NCBI RefSeq assembly: GCF_001494595.1
Contig: NZ_LN929908.1
Span: 1,463,716-1,527,715, forward strand
Source of the DNA: Mycobacterium sp. M26
GTDB lineage: Bacteria > Actinomycetota > Actinomycetes > Mycobacteriales > Mycobacteriaceae
Length of the DNA stretch: 64,000 nucleotides
Reading direction: 5' to 3'
The notes under the pieces were generated by a model. The model saw only the letters and a program-made list of their open reading frames with translations, searched no databases and had not been told where the DNA came from. Positions 47,557-57,104 of the stretch are shown here, piece by piece. The first letter of the stretch is position 1. Each line of letters opens with the position of its first letter. The position numbers and the translations under genes are program-made.

Positions 47557-49569
47557 CTACATCGGGGCGTTGGCCGGTTGGAACACCCCGGTGCTGTCCG
47601 CCTCCTCCTCGGCGCGGATGACGTGCACCACGGCGTTGATCAAAGCCAGGTGGGTGAACGCCTGCGGGAAGTTGCCCAGGTGCCGCCCGGTGCGCGGCTC
47701 GATCTCCTCGGCGTAGAGATGCAGCGGGCTGGCGAAGGACAGCAGCCGCTCGCACAGATGCCGGGCCCGGCTCACCTCGCCGATCTCGACCAGCGCCGAC
47801 ACCAGCCAGAACGAGCAGATGGTGAAGGTGCCCTCTTCGCCGGACAGGCCGTCGTCGGTCTCCTCGACCCGGTAGCGCAGCACCAGGCCGTCCTCGGTCA
47901 GTTCGTCGGCGATGGCCAGCACCGTGGCCCGCACCCGCGGATCGTCCGACGGCAGGAACCGCACCAACGGCACCAGCAGCAGCGAGGCGTCCAGCGCGTC
48001 GTCGCCGTAGCGCTGGGTGAGCACCCCGCGCTTGTCGACCCCGTGGGCCAGGATGTCGGCCTTGATCTCCTCGGCGATCGCCCGCCACTGCTGGGCGTAG
48101 CTCTTCTCGCCGACCAGTTCGGCCAGTTTGGAGCCGCGGTCCAGGGCCACCCAGCACATCACCTTCGAAGAGGTGAAGTGCTGCGGCTCCCCGCGCACCT
48201 CCCAAATGCCGCGGTCGGGTTCCTTCCAATGCTTGATGGCCTCTTCGACCTGTTCCTTGAGCACCGGCCACAGCTGATCGGAGATCTGCTCGCGCGACTT
48301 GGCGTGCAGGTACACCGAGTCCAGCATGGTGCCCCAGATATCGTGCTGGCGCTGGTTGTAGGCGCCGTTGCCGATGCGCACCGGCCGGGCGTTGTCATAG
48401 CCCGACAGGTGGTTGAGTTCCTCCTCGACGAGTTCGCGCTCGCCGCCGACGGCGTACATCACCTGCAGCGGATGCCGCTCGCCGTTGTTGGCGCCCGACA
48501 CGTCGGCGATGAACGAGAAGAAGTCGTCGGCCTCGCGGTCCAGCCCCAGTGTGTAGAGGCCCCACAGCGCGAATGTCGAGTCGCGTACCCAGGCATACCG
48601 GTAGTCCCAGTTGCGTTCACCCTGCGGTGTCTCGGGCAGCGAGGTGGTGCTGGCCGCCAGCAGAGCGCCGGTGGGCGAGTAGGTGAGGCCCTTGAGCGTG
48701 AGCGCGCTGCGCTGCAGGTAGGACCGCCACGGATGGTCGGGGAAGTCGCCTATGTTGATCCACTGCCGCCAGGCCTCGCTGGTCTGCCACATCTTGTCGG
48801 CGGCTTCTTCGTAGGTCTGCGGCGCCGGGTGCTTCGACCAGGACAGCGCGACGAAGATGTTGTCACCCTCTTTGAGCCGGGTCCGGGCCCTGGCCTCCCG
48901 GCCTTCCAGGCCGATGCGCAGATTGGTGGTCAACCGCAGGGTGGGGTGGGCGTCCGGATCCTTACGGGCCCGCGCGATCGCCTCGCCGTAGGCGTTCGCC
49001 GAGTATTCCCAGGTGGCGTTGACCCGGGCGTAGTCGAAGGACGGCTCGCAGTTCATCACCAGTTCGACGGTGCCGCTCACGCAACGCACCGTGCGCAGCA
49101 GGATGTGCTCGGCATCCCAGTCCATCGGGGTGCGCCGGTGGGTACGCGACCGGGTCTCGATGTCATGCCAGGGCCCCATGACCAGGGCATCGCGCACGAT
49201 CACCCAGCCGGTGTGGGTCTGCCAGGTGGTCTCGAGGATCAGGCTGCCGGGAAGGTAGCGGCGCGCGGCGGGCACCGAGACCCCGTACGGTCCGAGCCGA
49301 AAGTGGCCGGCTCCGCGGTCCAGGATGGCGCCGAAGACGCTGGGGGAGTCCGGCCGCGGCACACACAGCCACTCCACCGCACCCGCCGACGAGATCAGGC
49401 AGGTGTTCTCGCAGTCCGACAGAAACGCGTAGTCGGCGATCGGCGGGAACGGGTTACGCAACGCCGCGCTGGAGGCGTAGGGCACCGGGGCCGTGGCGGA
49501 CAGCGGTGCGGCTGTGTCGAACGCAGGCACGGCCGTGTTCTCACCTGCTGGCTGGGCTTGCAGAACCAT
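47557..49569 (-). CDS. GH15-family trehalase
   Basis: 670 residues. N-terminal beta-sandwich domain, then the (alpha/alpha)6 catalytic domain with NWDYRYAWVRDSTF (family signature, about 320), and the second acidic segment GEEGTFTICSFWLVSAL. In mycobacteria the GH15 enzyme at this locus is the trehalase that hydrolyses trehalose to glucose, an unusual phosphate- and magnesium-requiring form. Glucoamylase is the alternative family activity. No signal peptide is seen, so it is cytoplasmic. It is upstream of, and divergent from, the small membrane genes and the sulfate-uptake operon. Confidence 0.87.
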   Translation of the reverse strand: MVLQAQPAGENTAVPAFDTAAPLSATAPVPYASSAALRNPFPPIADYAFLSDCENTCLISSAGAVEWLCVPRPDSPSVFGAILDRGAGHFRLGPYGVSVPAARRYLPGSLILETTWQTHTGWVIVRDALVMGPWHDIETRSRTHRRTPMDWDAEHILLRTVRCVSGTVELVMNCEPSFDYARVNATWEYSANAYGEAIARARKDPDAHPTLRLTTNLRIGLEGREARARTRLKEGDNIFVALSWSKHPAPQTYEEAADKMWQTSEAWRQWINIGDFPDHPWRSYLQRSALTLKGLTYSPTGALLAASTTSLPETPQGERNWDYRYAWVRDSTFALWGLYTLGLDREADDFFSFIADVSGANNGERHPLQVMYAVGGERELVEEELNHLSGYDNARPVRIGNGAYNQRQHDIWGTMLDSVYLHAKSREQISDQLWPVLKEQVEEAIKHWKEPDRGIWEVRGEPQHFTSSKVMCWVALDRGSKLAELVGEKSYAQQWRAIAEEIKADILAHGVDKRGVLTQRYGDDALDASLLLVPLVRFLPSDDPRVRATVLAIADELTEDGLVLRYRVEETDDGLSGEEGTFTICSFWLVSALVEIGEVSRARHLCERLLSFASPLHLYAEEIEPRTGRHLGNFPQAFTHLALINAVVHVIRAEEEADSTGVFQPANAPM

Positions 49570-49680
49570 CCAGACATCATCGACCGCGCGGACGCCCGGC
49601 GTCTACTTGTAGGCCGAACCGTAACTTTGCTGCTCACACCGATGGCGGTGGGGTAGCGGCGGCGGCCTAGGCTGGGGTGC

Positions 49681-49875
49681 GTGACCGGGATCCTGAGTTG
49701 GTGGGACGGCGTGGAGCTATGGCTGTCCGGGCTCGGGTTCGTGCCGCAGGTGATCATCGTGATGCCGGTGGTGCTCGCACTGGCCTACGGCATCGCGTGC
49801 GGGGTGGACGTGGTGCTGGGCAACGGCATCAAAGCGCTGCACTGGATTCGTCGCGATAGAGAGGAGCGGCGGTGA
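49681..49875 (+). CDS. Small single-pass membrane protein, conserved in mycobacteria
   Basis: 64 residues from GTG 49681, with a TAGGCT -10 box (49668-49673) seven bases upstream, so leaderless. An N-terminal amphipathic Trp-rich stretch (ILSWWDGVELWLSG) is followed by one transmembrane segment (VIIVMPVVLALAYGIACGV, about 24-42) and a basic C-tail RRDREERR. It matches the position of the small protein upstream of subI in M. tuberculosis. Function unknown. Confidence 0.72.
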   Translation: MTGILSWWDGVELWLSGLGFVPQVIIVMPVVLALAYGIACGVDVVLGNGIKALHWIRRDREERR

Positions 49876-49958
49876 GCGGGATGCCCCGGTCGCGGGTGAC
49901 GCTGGCACTGGTCGCGCTGCTGATTCTCGTCGTCATCGTGTGGCTGCTCAACCGCTGA
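49872..49958 (+). CDS. 28-residue single-pass micro membrane protein
   Basis: GTG 49872 overlaps the stop of the preceding small gene (GTGA). The product has a basic start (MPRSR), then one hydrophobic helix (VTLALVALLILVVIVWLLN) and ends in Arg. It is too short for most gene finders. Coupling and strict hydrophobicity support it as real. It could be a partner of the 64-residue protein. I do not recognise a family. Confidence 0.5.
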   Translation: MSGMPRSRVTLALVALLILVVIVWLLNR

Positions 49959-49989
49959 CTCCCCAACCGGCCTCACACCGGAACTCTGT

Positions 49990-49995
49990 TAAGCT
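49990..49995 (+). promoter_or_regulatory. -10 box of the sulfate-uptake operon
   Basis: TAAGCT, 7 nt before ATG 50003. The position makes the short ORF at 50003 leaderless and places the operon start there. Confidence 0.6.
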
Positions 49996-50002
49996 TCGCG
50001 CC

Positions 50003-50095
50003 ATGCAGTCGGCGACCGGTTACGGCGAGGGCCACATTCTGGCCCTCATTGCCGTCGGTGCTTGCGCCGTTGCTGATGTCGCTTGTTGTCGCTGA
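50003..50095 (+). CDS. Cysteine-rich leaderless leader peptide (candidate attenuator) of subI operon
   Basis: A 30-residue ORF in the 255-bp gap before subI. It begins at ATG 50003 with a -10 box 7 nt upstream, so translation would begin at the mRNA 5' end. It has three Cys, with Cys-Cys-Arg as the last residues before the stop (TGT TGT CGC TGA). Mycobacteria are known to use polycysteine-encoding leaderless short ORFs as attenuators: ribosomes that stall for lack of Cys-tRNA keep the ribosome site of the next gene open. A leader of this form ahead of sulfate-uptake genes fits that scheme. Between it and subI an ACGGG/CCCGT hairpin (about 50178-50204) precedes GAGAAAGG. Stalling itself is untested. 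Confidence 0.68.
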   Translation: MQSATGYGEGHILALIAVGACAVADVACCR

Positions 50096-50213
50096 CACCC
50101 CTACCCGTCCGCGGTCTGGTGTCGGTGATGGTCATGGCAATTCGCTGATGAAACATCGCCATTCCGTTGCGACGGGTTCGTTCCGCCCGACCCCGTAACG
50201 AGAAAGGCCCGTA

Positions 50214-51248
50214 ATGCAGAGATTCCCCGCCGCCCGTCGCTGGCGCACGGCCGCCGCGCTCGCCGTCACCGCCACCGTGCTCGCCGCGTGCGGCGGCGGC
50301 TCCAGCGATGTCGCCGGTGACGGTGGCGGCAGCAAGGCCGACACCACGCTGACGCTGGTCGCCTACGCCGTGCCGGAACCCGGGTGGAGCAAGATCATCC
50401 CGGCCTTCGCCGCGACCCCCGAGGGCAAGGGCGTCGCGGTCACCACGTCCTACGGCGCTTCCGGTGACCAATCCCGCGCTGTGGTCGACGGCAAGCCCGC
50501 TGACATCGTGAACTTCTCTGTCGAACCCGACGTCACCCGGCTGGTGAAGGCCAACAAGGTCGCCGCCGACTGGAACAAGGACGCCACCAAGGGCATCCCG
50601 TTCGGGTCGGTGGTCTCGCTGGTGGTCCGCAAGGGCAACCCGAAGAACATCAAGGACTGGGACGACCTGCTTCAGTCCGGTATCGAGGTCGTCACGCCGA
50701 GCCCGTTGAGCTCCGGTTCGGCCAAGTGGAACCTATTGGCCCCGTACGCCGCCAAGAGCAACGGTGGCCAGGATCCGCAGGCGGGCCTGGATTTCGTCAA
50801 CAAGCTGGTCACCGAGCACGTCAAGACCCGTCCGGGCTCCGGCCGGGAAGCCACCGACGTGTTCCTGCAGGGCACCGGTGACGTGCTGATCAGTTACGAG
50901 AACGAGGCCATTAACGTCGAGCGGCAGGGCAAGCCCGTCGAGCATGTCAATCCGCCCCAGACGTTCAAGATCGAGAACCCCGTTGCGGTGGTGACCACCA
51001 GCGCGCACCAGGACAAGGCCACCGCCCTGAAGAACTTCCTCTTCACCCCGGAGGGGCAGAAGATCTGGGCCGAGGCCGGCTTCCGCCCGGTCGACCCGGC
51101 TGTCGCGGCCGACTTCGCGGCCGATTTCCCGACTCCGCAGAAGCTGTGGACGATCGCCGATCTCGGTGGGTGGACAACGGTAGATCCCGCGCTGTTCGAC
51201 AAGGAAAATGGGTCCATCACGAAGATCTACAAGCAGGCAACTGGATGA
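50214..51248 (+). CDS. subI: Sulfate-binding lipoprotein
   Basis: 344 residues. Signal peptide with lipobox LAAC (acylated Cys about residue 25) and then the periplasmic-binding domain: LTLVAYAVPEPGWSKIIPAF, YGASGDQSRAVVDG, PADIVNFSVEPDVTRL, and TPSPLSSGSAKWNLL, typical of the sulfate/thiosulfate binding protein Sbp/CysP family. It delivers sulfate to CysTWA on the cell surface. Its stop overlaps the cysT start, and the operon is preceded by the Cys-rich leader ORF. Confidence 0.94.
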   Translation: MQRFPAARRWRTAAALAVTATVLAACGGGSSDVAGDGGGSKADTTLTLVAYAVPEPGWSKIIPAFAATPEGKGVAVTTSYGASGDQSRAVVDGKPADIVNFSVEPDVTRLVKANKVAADWNKDATKGIPFGSVVSLVVRKGNPKNIKDWDDLLQSGIEVVTPSPLSSGSAKWNLLAPYAAKSNGGQDPQAGLDFVNKLVTEHVKTRPGSGREATDVFLQGTGDVLISYENEAINVERQGKPVEHVNPPQTFKIENPVAVVTTSAHQDKATALKNFLFTPEGQKIWAEAGFRPVDPAVAADFAADFPTPQKLWTIADLGGWTTVDPALFDKENGSITKIYKQATG

Positions 51249-52126
51249 CGGCAGCCGTAGAACCGAATCCTCAGGCGGTCCGGCCCGAGCTCACCGGCGG
51301 TGAGCCGGGCCGGCCGTCCGGTTTCCTGGCCGGCCAAACCGGTACGACGAGGTTGCGGGTCGGTGCCGCCTCGATCTGGCTGAGTGTCATCGTGCTGTTG
51401 CCCCTGGCCGCGATCGTCTGGCAGTCGGCCAAGGGCGGGTGGGCGGCGTTCGTCGCCGCCGTCACCTCTAACGCCGCGGTGGAATCGTTCCGGGTGACGT
51501 TGACGATCTCGATCGGCGTCACCCTGATCAACGCGGTGTTCGGGCTGCTGGTGGCCTGGGTGCTCACCCGCGACGAGTTCCCCGGTAAGCGGCTGGTCGA
51601 CGCCGTCATCGACCTGCCGTTCGCGCTGCCCACGATTGTCGCGAGCCTGGTGATGCTGGCCCTCTACGGGCCTAACAGCCCCGTCGACCTGCATCTGCAG
51701 CACACCAAGTGGGGCGTGGGCATCGCCCTACTGTTTGTCACGCTGCCATTTGTGGTCCGCTCGGTTCAGCCGGTGCTGCTCGAACTCGACCGCGAGGTTG
51801 AGGAGGCCGCGGCGTCGCTCGGGGCCACCAACTTTGTGATCTTCACCAAGGTGATCCTGCCCGCGCTGCTGCCGGCACTGCTGTCCGGCGCCGGGCTGGC
51901 GTTCTCCCGCGCCATCGGCGAGTTCGGCTCAGTGGTGCTCATCGGCGGTGCGGTGCCAGGGGAGACCGAGGTGTCCTCGCAATGGATCCGGACACTCATC
52001 GAGAACGACGACCGAACCGGTGCCGCGGCGATCTCCATTGTGCTGCTGGTGATCTCGTTCCTCGTGCTGTTCGTTCTGCGGGCGGTCGGTTCGCGCGCGG
52101 CCAAGCGTGAGGAGCTGGCGTCGTGA
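51245..52126 (+). CDS. cysT: Sulfate ABC transporter permease CysT
   Basis: 293 residues from ATG 51245, overlapping subI by 4 bp. The first 45 residues are charged and cytoplasmic, then about six transmembrane segments (WLSVIVLLPLAAIVW, INAVFGLLVAWVL, IVASLVMLALYG). The permease EAA loop is EEAAASLGATNFVIFTKVILPALLPAL, given in pieces. With CysW it forms the membrane channel for sulfate/thiosulfate import. Confidence 0.94.
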   Translation: MTAAVEPNPQAVRPELTGGEPGRPSGFLAGQTGTTRLRVGAASIWLSVIVLLPLAAIVWQSAKGGWAAFVAAVTSNAAVESFRVTLTISIGVTLINAVFGLLVAWVLTRDEFPGKRLVDAVIDLPFALPTIVASLVMLALYGPNSPVDLHLQHTKWGVGIALLFVTLPFVVRSVQPVLLELDREVEEAAASLGATNFVIFTKVILPALLPALLSGAGLAFSRAIGEFGSVVLIGGAVPGETEVSSQWIRTLIENDDRTGAAAISIVLLVISFLVLFVLRAVGSRAAKREELAS

Positions 52127-52935
52127 TCCTCTCGCCGCTGGTGCGCTACCTCACCCGGTATGCGGCGCTGGCCTACATTCTGGTGCTGGTGCTTGTTCCC
52201 GTCGGGCTGATCCTGTGGCGCACCTTCGAGCCGGGAGTCGGTGAGTTCTTCGCGTCGATCACCACGCCCGCTGCGATCTCGGCGCTGCAGGTATCGCTGT
52301 TGGTGGTGGCCATCGTGGTGCCGCTCAACGTGGTCTTCGGTGTCCCGACCGCATTGGTCCTGGCGCGCAACAAGTTCCGCGGCAAGGCGGCACTGCAGGC
52401 AATCATCGACTTGCCGTTCGCGGTGTCCCCGGTGGTCGTGGGTGTCGCGCTGATTCTGCTGTGGGGGACCGCCGGCGTGTTCGGCTTCGTGGAGAACAGC
52501 CTGGGCTTCAAGATCATCTTCGGGTTCCCCGGCATTGTGTTGGCGAGCATCTTCGTGACGGTGCCCTTCGTCATCCGGGAAGTCGAACCCGTCCTGCACG
52601 AATTGGGCACCGACCAGGAAGAGGCTGCTGCCACACTGGGTTCCAGCTGGTGGCAGACATTCTGGCGAATCACGCTGCCGTCGATCCGCTGGGGCCTGAC
52701 CTACGGCATCGTGCTCACGGTCGCCCGTACCCTGGGCGAGTTCGGCGCGGTGATCATGGTGTCGTCCAACCTGCCCGGCAAATCCCAGACTCTGACCCTG
52801 TTGGTGTCCGATCGTTACAACCGCGGCGCCGAGTACGGCGCCTACGCCGTTTCGACTCTTCTGATGGCGGTCGCCGTCATCGTCCTCGTCGTCCAGGTCA
52901 TTCTCGACGCCCGGCGTACGCGGGCCGCCGAGTGA
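52123..52935 (+). CDS. cysW: Sulfate ABC transporter permease CysW
   Basis: 270 residues from GTG 52123, overlapping cysT by 4 bp. Six transmembrane segments and the EAA loop [19 protein letters not shown] with the following [21 protein letters not shown] and [17 protein letters not shown] are characteristic of CysW. It pairs with CysT, the ATPase CysA and the lipoprotein SubI for sulfate import. Confidence 0.94.
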   Translation: MILSPLVRYLTRYAALAYILVLVLVPVGLILWRTFEPGVGEFFASITTPAAISALQVSLLVVAIVVPLNVVFGVPTALVLARNKFRGKAALQAIIDLPFAVSPVVVGVALILLWGTAGVFGFVENSLGFKIIFGFPGIVLASIFVTVPFVIREVEPVLHELGTDQEEAAATLGSSWWQTFWRITLPSIRWGLTYGIVLTVARTLGEFGAVIMVSSNLPGKSQTLTLLVSDRYNRGAEYGAYAVSTLLMAVAVIVLVVQVILDARRTRAAE

Positions 52936-52957
52936 GCCAGACAAGATTGGAAAAGTC

Positions 52958-53980
52958 ATGACCAATGCGATCACCGTCAGCGGCGCCAATAAGCGCTACG
53001 GCGATTTCGTGGCCCTGGACAACGTCGACTTCGCGGTGCCGTCCGGCTCGTTGACCGCCCTGCTCGGTCCCAGCGGCTCAGGCAAGTCCACCCTGCTTCG
53101 GGCCATCGCCGGCCTCGATCAGCCGGACACGGGCTCGATCACCATCAACGGTCGCGATGTCACCAATGTCCCGCCGCAACGGCGCGGAATCGGTTTCGTG
53201 TTCCAGCACTACGCGGCGTTCAAGCACCTGACCGTGCGCGACAACGTCGCGTTCGGACTCAAGATCCGCAAGAAGCCCAAGACCGAGATCAAGGAGAAGG
53301 TGGACAACCTTCTCGAGGTGGTCGGCCTGGCCGGCTTTCAAACCCGTTACCCCAACCAGCTTTCCGGCGGTCAGCGTCAGCGGATGGCGCTGGCGCGGGC
53401 GCTCGCCGTCGACCCCGAGGTGTTGCTTCTCGACGAGCCGTTCGGCGCCCTGGACGCCAAGGTCCGCGAGGATCTGCGGGCGTGGCTGCGCCGGCTGCAC
53501 GACGAGGTCCATGTGACCACCGTGCTGGTGACCCACGATCAGGCCGAGGCGCTCGACGTCGCCGATCGCATCGCCGTGCTCAACAAGGGCCGGGTGGAAC
53601 AGGTCGGCACCCCCACCGACGTCTACGACAGTCCGGCCAACGCCTTCGTGATGTCGTTCCTGGGCACCGTGTCGTCGCTCAACGGAATTCTGGTGCGTCC
53701 GCACGATATTCGGGTCGGTCGTAATCCGGAGATGGCCATCGCGGCCGGCGACGGCACCGCTGAGTCCACCGGGGTCACCCGCGCCACCATCGATCGTGTC
53801 GTTTATCTGGGTTTCGAGGTCCGTGTCGAGATGACCAGCGCCACCAACGGTTCGCCGTTCACCGCACAGATCACTCGTGGCGATGCCGAGGCACTGGGCC
53901 TCAAAGAGGGTGACACCGTCTACGTGCGGGCCACCCGGGTACCGCCGATCGCTGGCGAAGTGCAGGTCGCGGCGAGCTAG
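52958..53980 (+). CDS. cysA: Sulfate ABC transporter ATP-binding protein
   Basis: 340 residues, 22 bp after cysW. Walker [11 protein letters not shown]-loop [13 protein letters not shown], signature [14 protein letters not shown], Walker [14 protein letters not shown]-loop VTHDQAEAL. The C-terminal TOBE-like domain ([18 protein letters not shown]) is usual for sulfate transport ATPases. It powers SubI/CysTW. It converges on the chelatase gene with a 4-bp overlap of stops. Confidence 0.95.
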   Translation: MTNAITVSGANKRYGDFVALDNVDFAVPSGSLTALLGPSGSGKSTLLRAIAGLDQPDTGSITINGRDVTNVPPQRRGIGFVFQHYAAFKHLTVRDNVAFGLKIRKKPKTEIKEKVDNLLEVVGLAGFQTRYPNQLSGGQRQRMALARALAVDPEVLLLDEPFGALDAKVREDLRAWLRRLHDEVHVTTVLVTHDQAEALDVADRIAVLNKGRVEQVGTPTDVYDSPANAFVMSFLGTVSSLNGILVRPHDIRVGRNPEMAIAAGDGTAESTGVTRATIDRVVYLGFEVRVEMTSATNGSPFTAQITRGDAEALGLKEGDTVYVRATRVPPIAGEVQVAAS

Positions 53981-54681
53981 GCCGCGGCGCGCCGCGCCAC
54001 CGCCGCATCGAACCGGTCGAGCACCGTCGCGGCGACCAGTGGATGCGCGCCCAACGGCGCGGCCATCACCAAGCCGTCGGTCTCGGCGATCGCGGCGACC
54101 CGGTCGGTGATGCGCCCCGGCGCGATGAACCACGGCGCCAGCACCACCCGCCGGGCACCGGACTGCCGCAGCAGTGCGATTCCGTCGCGCACCGACGGGT
54201 GCGGACCGGTGGCGTAGGCCACCTGCGTGCCCGCCCAGTCGGTTCCGTCCTGCAGTGCCTCGGCCAGGGTTGCGGTGCGGGCGTTGGCCTGTGGCCGTGA
54301 CGAGCCGACGGCCACCACGAGCACGCCCACCTCGCGGGTGTGCGCACTGACACCGACCTCGGCCAGGCGTTCGCGCAGGACGCTCACCAGGCGCGGATCC
54401 TCGCCGAGGGTGTCGGCCTGCAGCACGTCGGCACCGGCATCGGCGATCATCGCCGGGATGTCCACTCGCGCGTGGTAGGCGCTGGCCAGCAGCAGGGGAG
54501 TGACCACCGCCGGAGCGCTCTGCGCCCGCAGCACATCACGCAGATTGGGAGAGTTCTGCTCGCAGAACGCCACTCGGACATCCAGCGCCGGACGCTGCAG
54601 CCGGATCTGCTCGGCCACGGCGTGCGTCACCACCGCCGAACGCGGGTCGGCACTACCGTGTGCCGTCAGCACCAGCGTCAC
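53977..54681 (-). CDS. CbiX/SirB-like sirohydrochlorin chelatase
   Basis: 234 residues from GTG 54681, whose GTGA overlaps the cysH stop; ATG 54699 is an alternative start six codons earlier. [11 protein letters not shown] at the N-terminus and [16 protein letters not shown] in the second half carry the two His-containing halves of the CbiX fold. It probably inserts iron into sirohydrochlorin to make siroheme, the cofactor needed by the sulfite reductase encoded in the same operon. Cobalt insertion is the other family activity. Confidence 0.85.
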   Translation of the reverse strand: MTLVLTAHGSADPRSAVVTHAVAEQIRLQRPALDVRVAFCEQNSPNLRDVLRAQSAPAVVTPLLLASAYHARVDIPAMIADAGADVLQADTLGEDPRLVSVLRERLAEVGVSAHTREVGVLVVAVGSSRPQANARTATLAEALQDGTDWAGTQVAYATGPHPSVRDGIALLRQSGARRVVLAPWFIAPGRITDRVAAIAETDGLVMAAPLGAHPLVAATVLDRFDAAVARRAAA

Positions 54682-55391
54682 GAAACGTGAAGTCCGCATT
54701 CGGTTTTGGACAGACCCTGCCACCGCCCACTGCGCGGATCGGCGCCGTCGACGGGCTTGGCGGTGCACGGCGCGCAGCCGATCGACGGATACCCTTCGTC
54801 GACAAGCGGATTGACGAGAATGCCGTTGGCGTTGATGTAGTCCTGCATGTCCTCGTCGGTCCACGCCGCCAGTGGGTTGATCTTCACCAGGCCGAACGCC
54901 TCGTCGAAACTGATCAGCGGCGCGTTGGCCCGAGTGGGCGATTCGACCCGTCGGATCCCGGTCACCCAGGCCGAGTAACCCGCCAGCGCCTTGCGCAGCG
55001 GGGTGACCTTGCGCAGCCGGCAGCACTCGTTGGGGTCGCGGGCGAACAGGTCCTTGCCCAGCAGCTGGTCCTGCTCGGCCACGGTGTGCTCAGCCGTCAC
55101 GTTGACGACGCGCACGTCATAGACCGCCTCGACCGCGTCGCGGGTACCGATGGTCTCGGCGAAGTGATACCCGGTGTCCAGGAACAGCACGTCCACCCCG
55201 GGGCGCACCTTGGCGGCCAGATCGACCAGCACGGCGTCCTGCATGTTCGACGCCACCACGTAGGTACCGGCGAAATGCTCGTCGGTCCACGCCAGCAGGT
55301 CGGCAGCACCGGCGCCGTCCAATTCGGCGGCACCGCGTTCTGCCAGTGCCCGCAGGTCAGCCTCGGTCATCTCATGCACCCCAATAGTCAT
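54678..55391 (-). CDS. cysH: Adenosine 5'-phosphosulfate reductase
   Basis: 237 residues. PAPS/APS reductase fold with the N-terminal ADLLAWTDEHF, FLDTGYHFAET and VTGIRRVES. The two Cys pairs ECCRLRKV and GCAPCTAK that hold a [4Fe-4S] cluster identify the APS-type enzyme found in mycobacteria. The catalytic Cys is in the C-terminal ECGLH. It reduces APS to sulfite using thioredoxin. It is 28 bp after sirA in the same operon. Confidence 0.95.
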   Translation of the reverse strand: MTIGVHEMTEADLRALAERGAAELDGAGAADLLAWTDEHFAGTYVVASNMQDAVLVDLAAKVRPGVDVLFLDTGYHFAETIGTRDAVEAVYDVRVVNVTAEHTVAEQDQLLGKDLFARDPNECCRLRKVTPLRKALAGYSAWVTGIRRVESPTRANAPLISFDEAFGLVKINPLAAWTDEDMQDYINANGILVNPLVDEGYPSIGCAPCTAKPVDGADPRSGRWQGLSKTECGLHVS

Positions 55392-55419
55392 CGCTGCCTT
55401 CTTCTCTTCGCGCGAGCGC

Positions 55420-57096
55420 TCATCGCAAATCAGCCTCGTCAGCGCGTACCGCCCACTGGGCGAAACGCTCTCCCTCGGTCCTTTGTTTCACGAAGTTGCG
55501 GACGACACGCTCGATGTAGTCACCCAGTTCGGTGGACAGCACCTTGTGCTGACGCAGCTTGCGGCCAAAGTTGCTGTCCAGACCCAGGCTGCCGCCCAGG
55601 TGAACCTGGAAGCCCTCCTCCGGGCCGTTACCCTCGTCGACCATCTGGCCCTTGAAGCCGATGTCGGCGACCTGGATCCGGGCGCACGAGTTGGGGCAGC
55701 CGTTGATGTTGACCGTCACCGGCACATCGAGCGTGGAGTTGATGTCCTCCAGGCGCTTCTCCAGATCAGGCACCAGGCTCTGGGCGCGCACCCGGGTCTC
55801 GGCGAAGCTCAGCTTGCAGAACTCGATTCCCGTGCAGGCCATCAGGTTGCGCCGCCAGTGCGACGGTGAAGACGGCAGGCCGATCGCGTCCAGGGAAGCG
55901 ACGAGCTTCGCCACATTTTCGTCGGGGACGTCCAGGACGATGAGCTTCTGATACGGCGTGAACCGGACCCGCTGGGAGCCTGCCGCTTCGGCCAGGTCGG
56001 CGACCTTGGTCAGGATCGTTCCCGAGACCCTGCCCGCGATGGGCGCCACGCCAACGGCATTGAGTCCGTTCTTCAACCGCTGCACGCCGACGTGGTCGAT
56101 CGGGCGCACCACCGGCTCCGGCGCCGGCCCGTCGATCAGGGGACGCTTGAGGTACTCGGTCTCGAGAACTTCCCGGAATTTCTCGACGCCCCAGTCCTTG
56201 ATCAGGAACTTCAGCCGGGCCTTGGAGCGAAGTCGCCGGTAACCGTAGTCACGGAAGACGCTGACGACGCCCTCCCACACGTCAGGAACCTCGTCGAGCG
56301 GCACCCACGCGCCGACCCGCTGGCCCAGCATGGGATTCGTCGACAACCCACCGCCGACCCACAGGTCGAAACCGGGTCCGTGCTCAGGGTGGTTGACGCC
56401 GATGAACGCGACGTCGTTGACCTCGTGCACCACGTCCTGCAGACCGCTGATCGCGGTCTTGAACTTGCGCGGCAGGTTCGAGTACTCGGGCTTGCCGACG
56501 TAGCGGCGCACGATCTCCTCGATGGCCGGCGTGCCGTCGATGACCTCGTCCAGTGACTCTCCGGCCAGCGGCGAACCGAGCACAACACGCGGGCAATCGC
56601 CGCAGGCCTCGGTGGTCTGCAGGCCGACCTCGTCGAGCCGGCGCCAGATCTCCGGCATGTCCTCGACCCGGATCCAGTGGTACTGCACGTTCTCGCGGTC
56701 GCTGATGTCGGCGGTATCGCGGGCGAACTCGGTCGAGATTCCACCCAGCGTGCGCAGTGCCGCAGTGGTCAGTGCCCCGCCATCGCTGCGCACCCGCAGC
56801 ATGAAGTACTCGTCTTCGAGCATTTCGGTGTTCTCGTCACCGGTCCACGTGCCGTCGTAGCCGGGCTTGCGCTGGGTGTACAGACCCCACCACCGGAACC
56901 GGCCGCGCAGGTCGCTCTTGTCGATGCTGTCGAAGCCCTGCTTGGCGTAGATGGATTCAATCCGGGCCCGCACGTTGAGCGGGTTGTCGTCCTTCTTGCT
57001 CTGCTCATTCGGATTGAGCGGTTCGCGGTAGCCCAGGGCCCACTGGCCCTCGCCGCGTCGTTTTGCTGGCCTGGCCGCATTGGTCGGCTGGGTCAT
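55420..57096 (-). CDS. sirA: Ferredoxin-dependent sulfite reductase
   Basis: 558 residues. Two-domain nitrite/sulfite reductase. The siroheme/[4Fe-4S] ligands are CTGIEFCKLSFAETR (Cys-x5-Cys) and NGCPNSCAR (Cys-x3-Cys). It reduces sulfite to sulfide with six electrons from ferredoxin. It is first in the operon with cysH and a siroheme-forming chelatase, which favours sulfite over nitrite. The ATG at 57096 has AGGAG upstream, and that site is inside a small hairpin. The operon is headed by a polycysteine short ORF. Confidence 0.94.
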   Translation of the reverse strand: MTQPTNAARPAKRRGEGQWALGYREPLNPNEQSKKDDNPLNVRARIESIYAKQGFDSIDKSDLRGRFRWWGLYTQRKPGYDGTWTGDENTEMLEDEYFMLRVRSDGGALTTAALRTLGGISTEFARDTADISDRENVQYHWIRVEDMPEIWRRLDEVGLQTTEACGDCPRVVLGSPLAGESLDEVIDGTPAIEEIVRRYVGKPEYSNLPRKFKTAISGLQDVVHEVNDVAFIGVNHPEHGPGFDLWVGGGLSTNPMLGQRVGAWVPLDEVPDVWEGVVSVFRDYGYRRLRSKARLKFLIKDWGVEKFREVLETEYLKRPLIDGPAPEPVVRPIDHVGVQRLKNGLNAVGVAPIAGRVSGTILTKVADLAEAAGSQRVRFTPYQKLIVLDVPDENVAKLVASLDAIGLPSSPSHWRRNLMACTGIEFCKLSFAETRVRAQSLVPDLEKRLEDINSTLDVPVTVNINGCPNSCARIQVADIGFKGQMVDEGNGPEEGFQVHLGGSLGLDSNFGRKLRQHKVLSTELGDYIERVVRNFVKQRTEGERFAQWAVRADEADLR

Positions 57097-57104
57097 GAAT
57101 CGGT

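Noticed and set aside
47347..49656. Plus-strand open frame of 769 codons over the trehalase gene
   Set aside because: Antisense shadow of the GH15 gene with low-complexity translation and no known motif.
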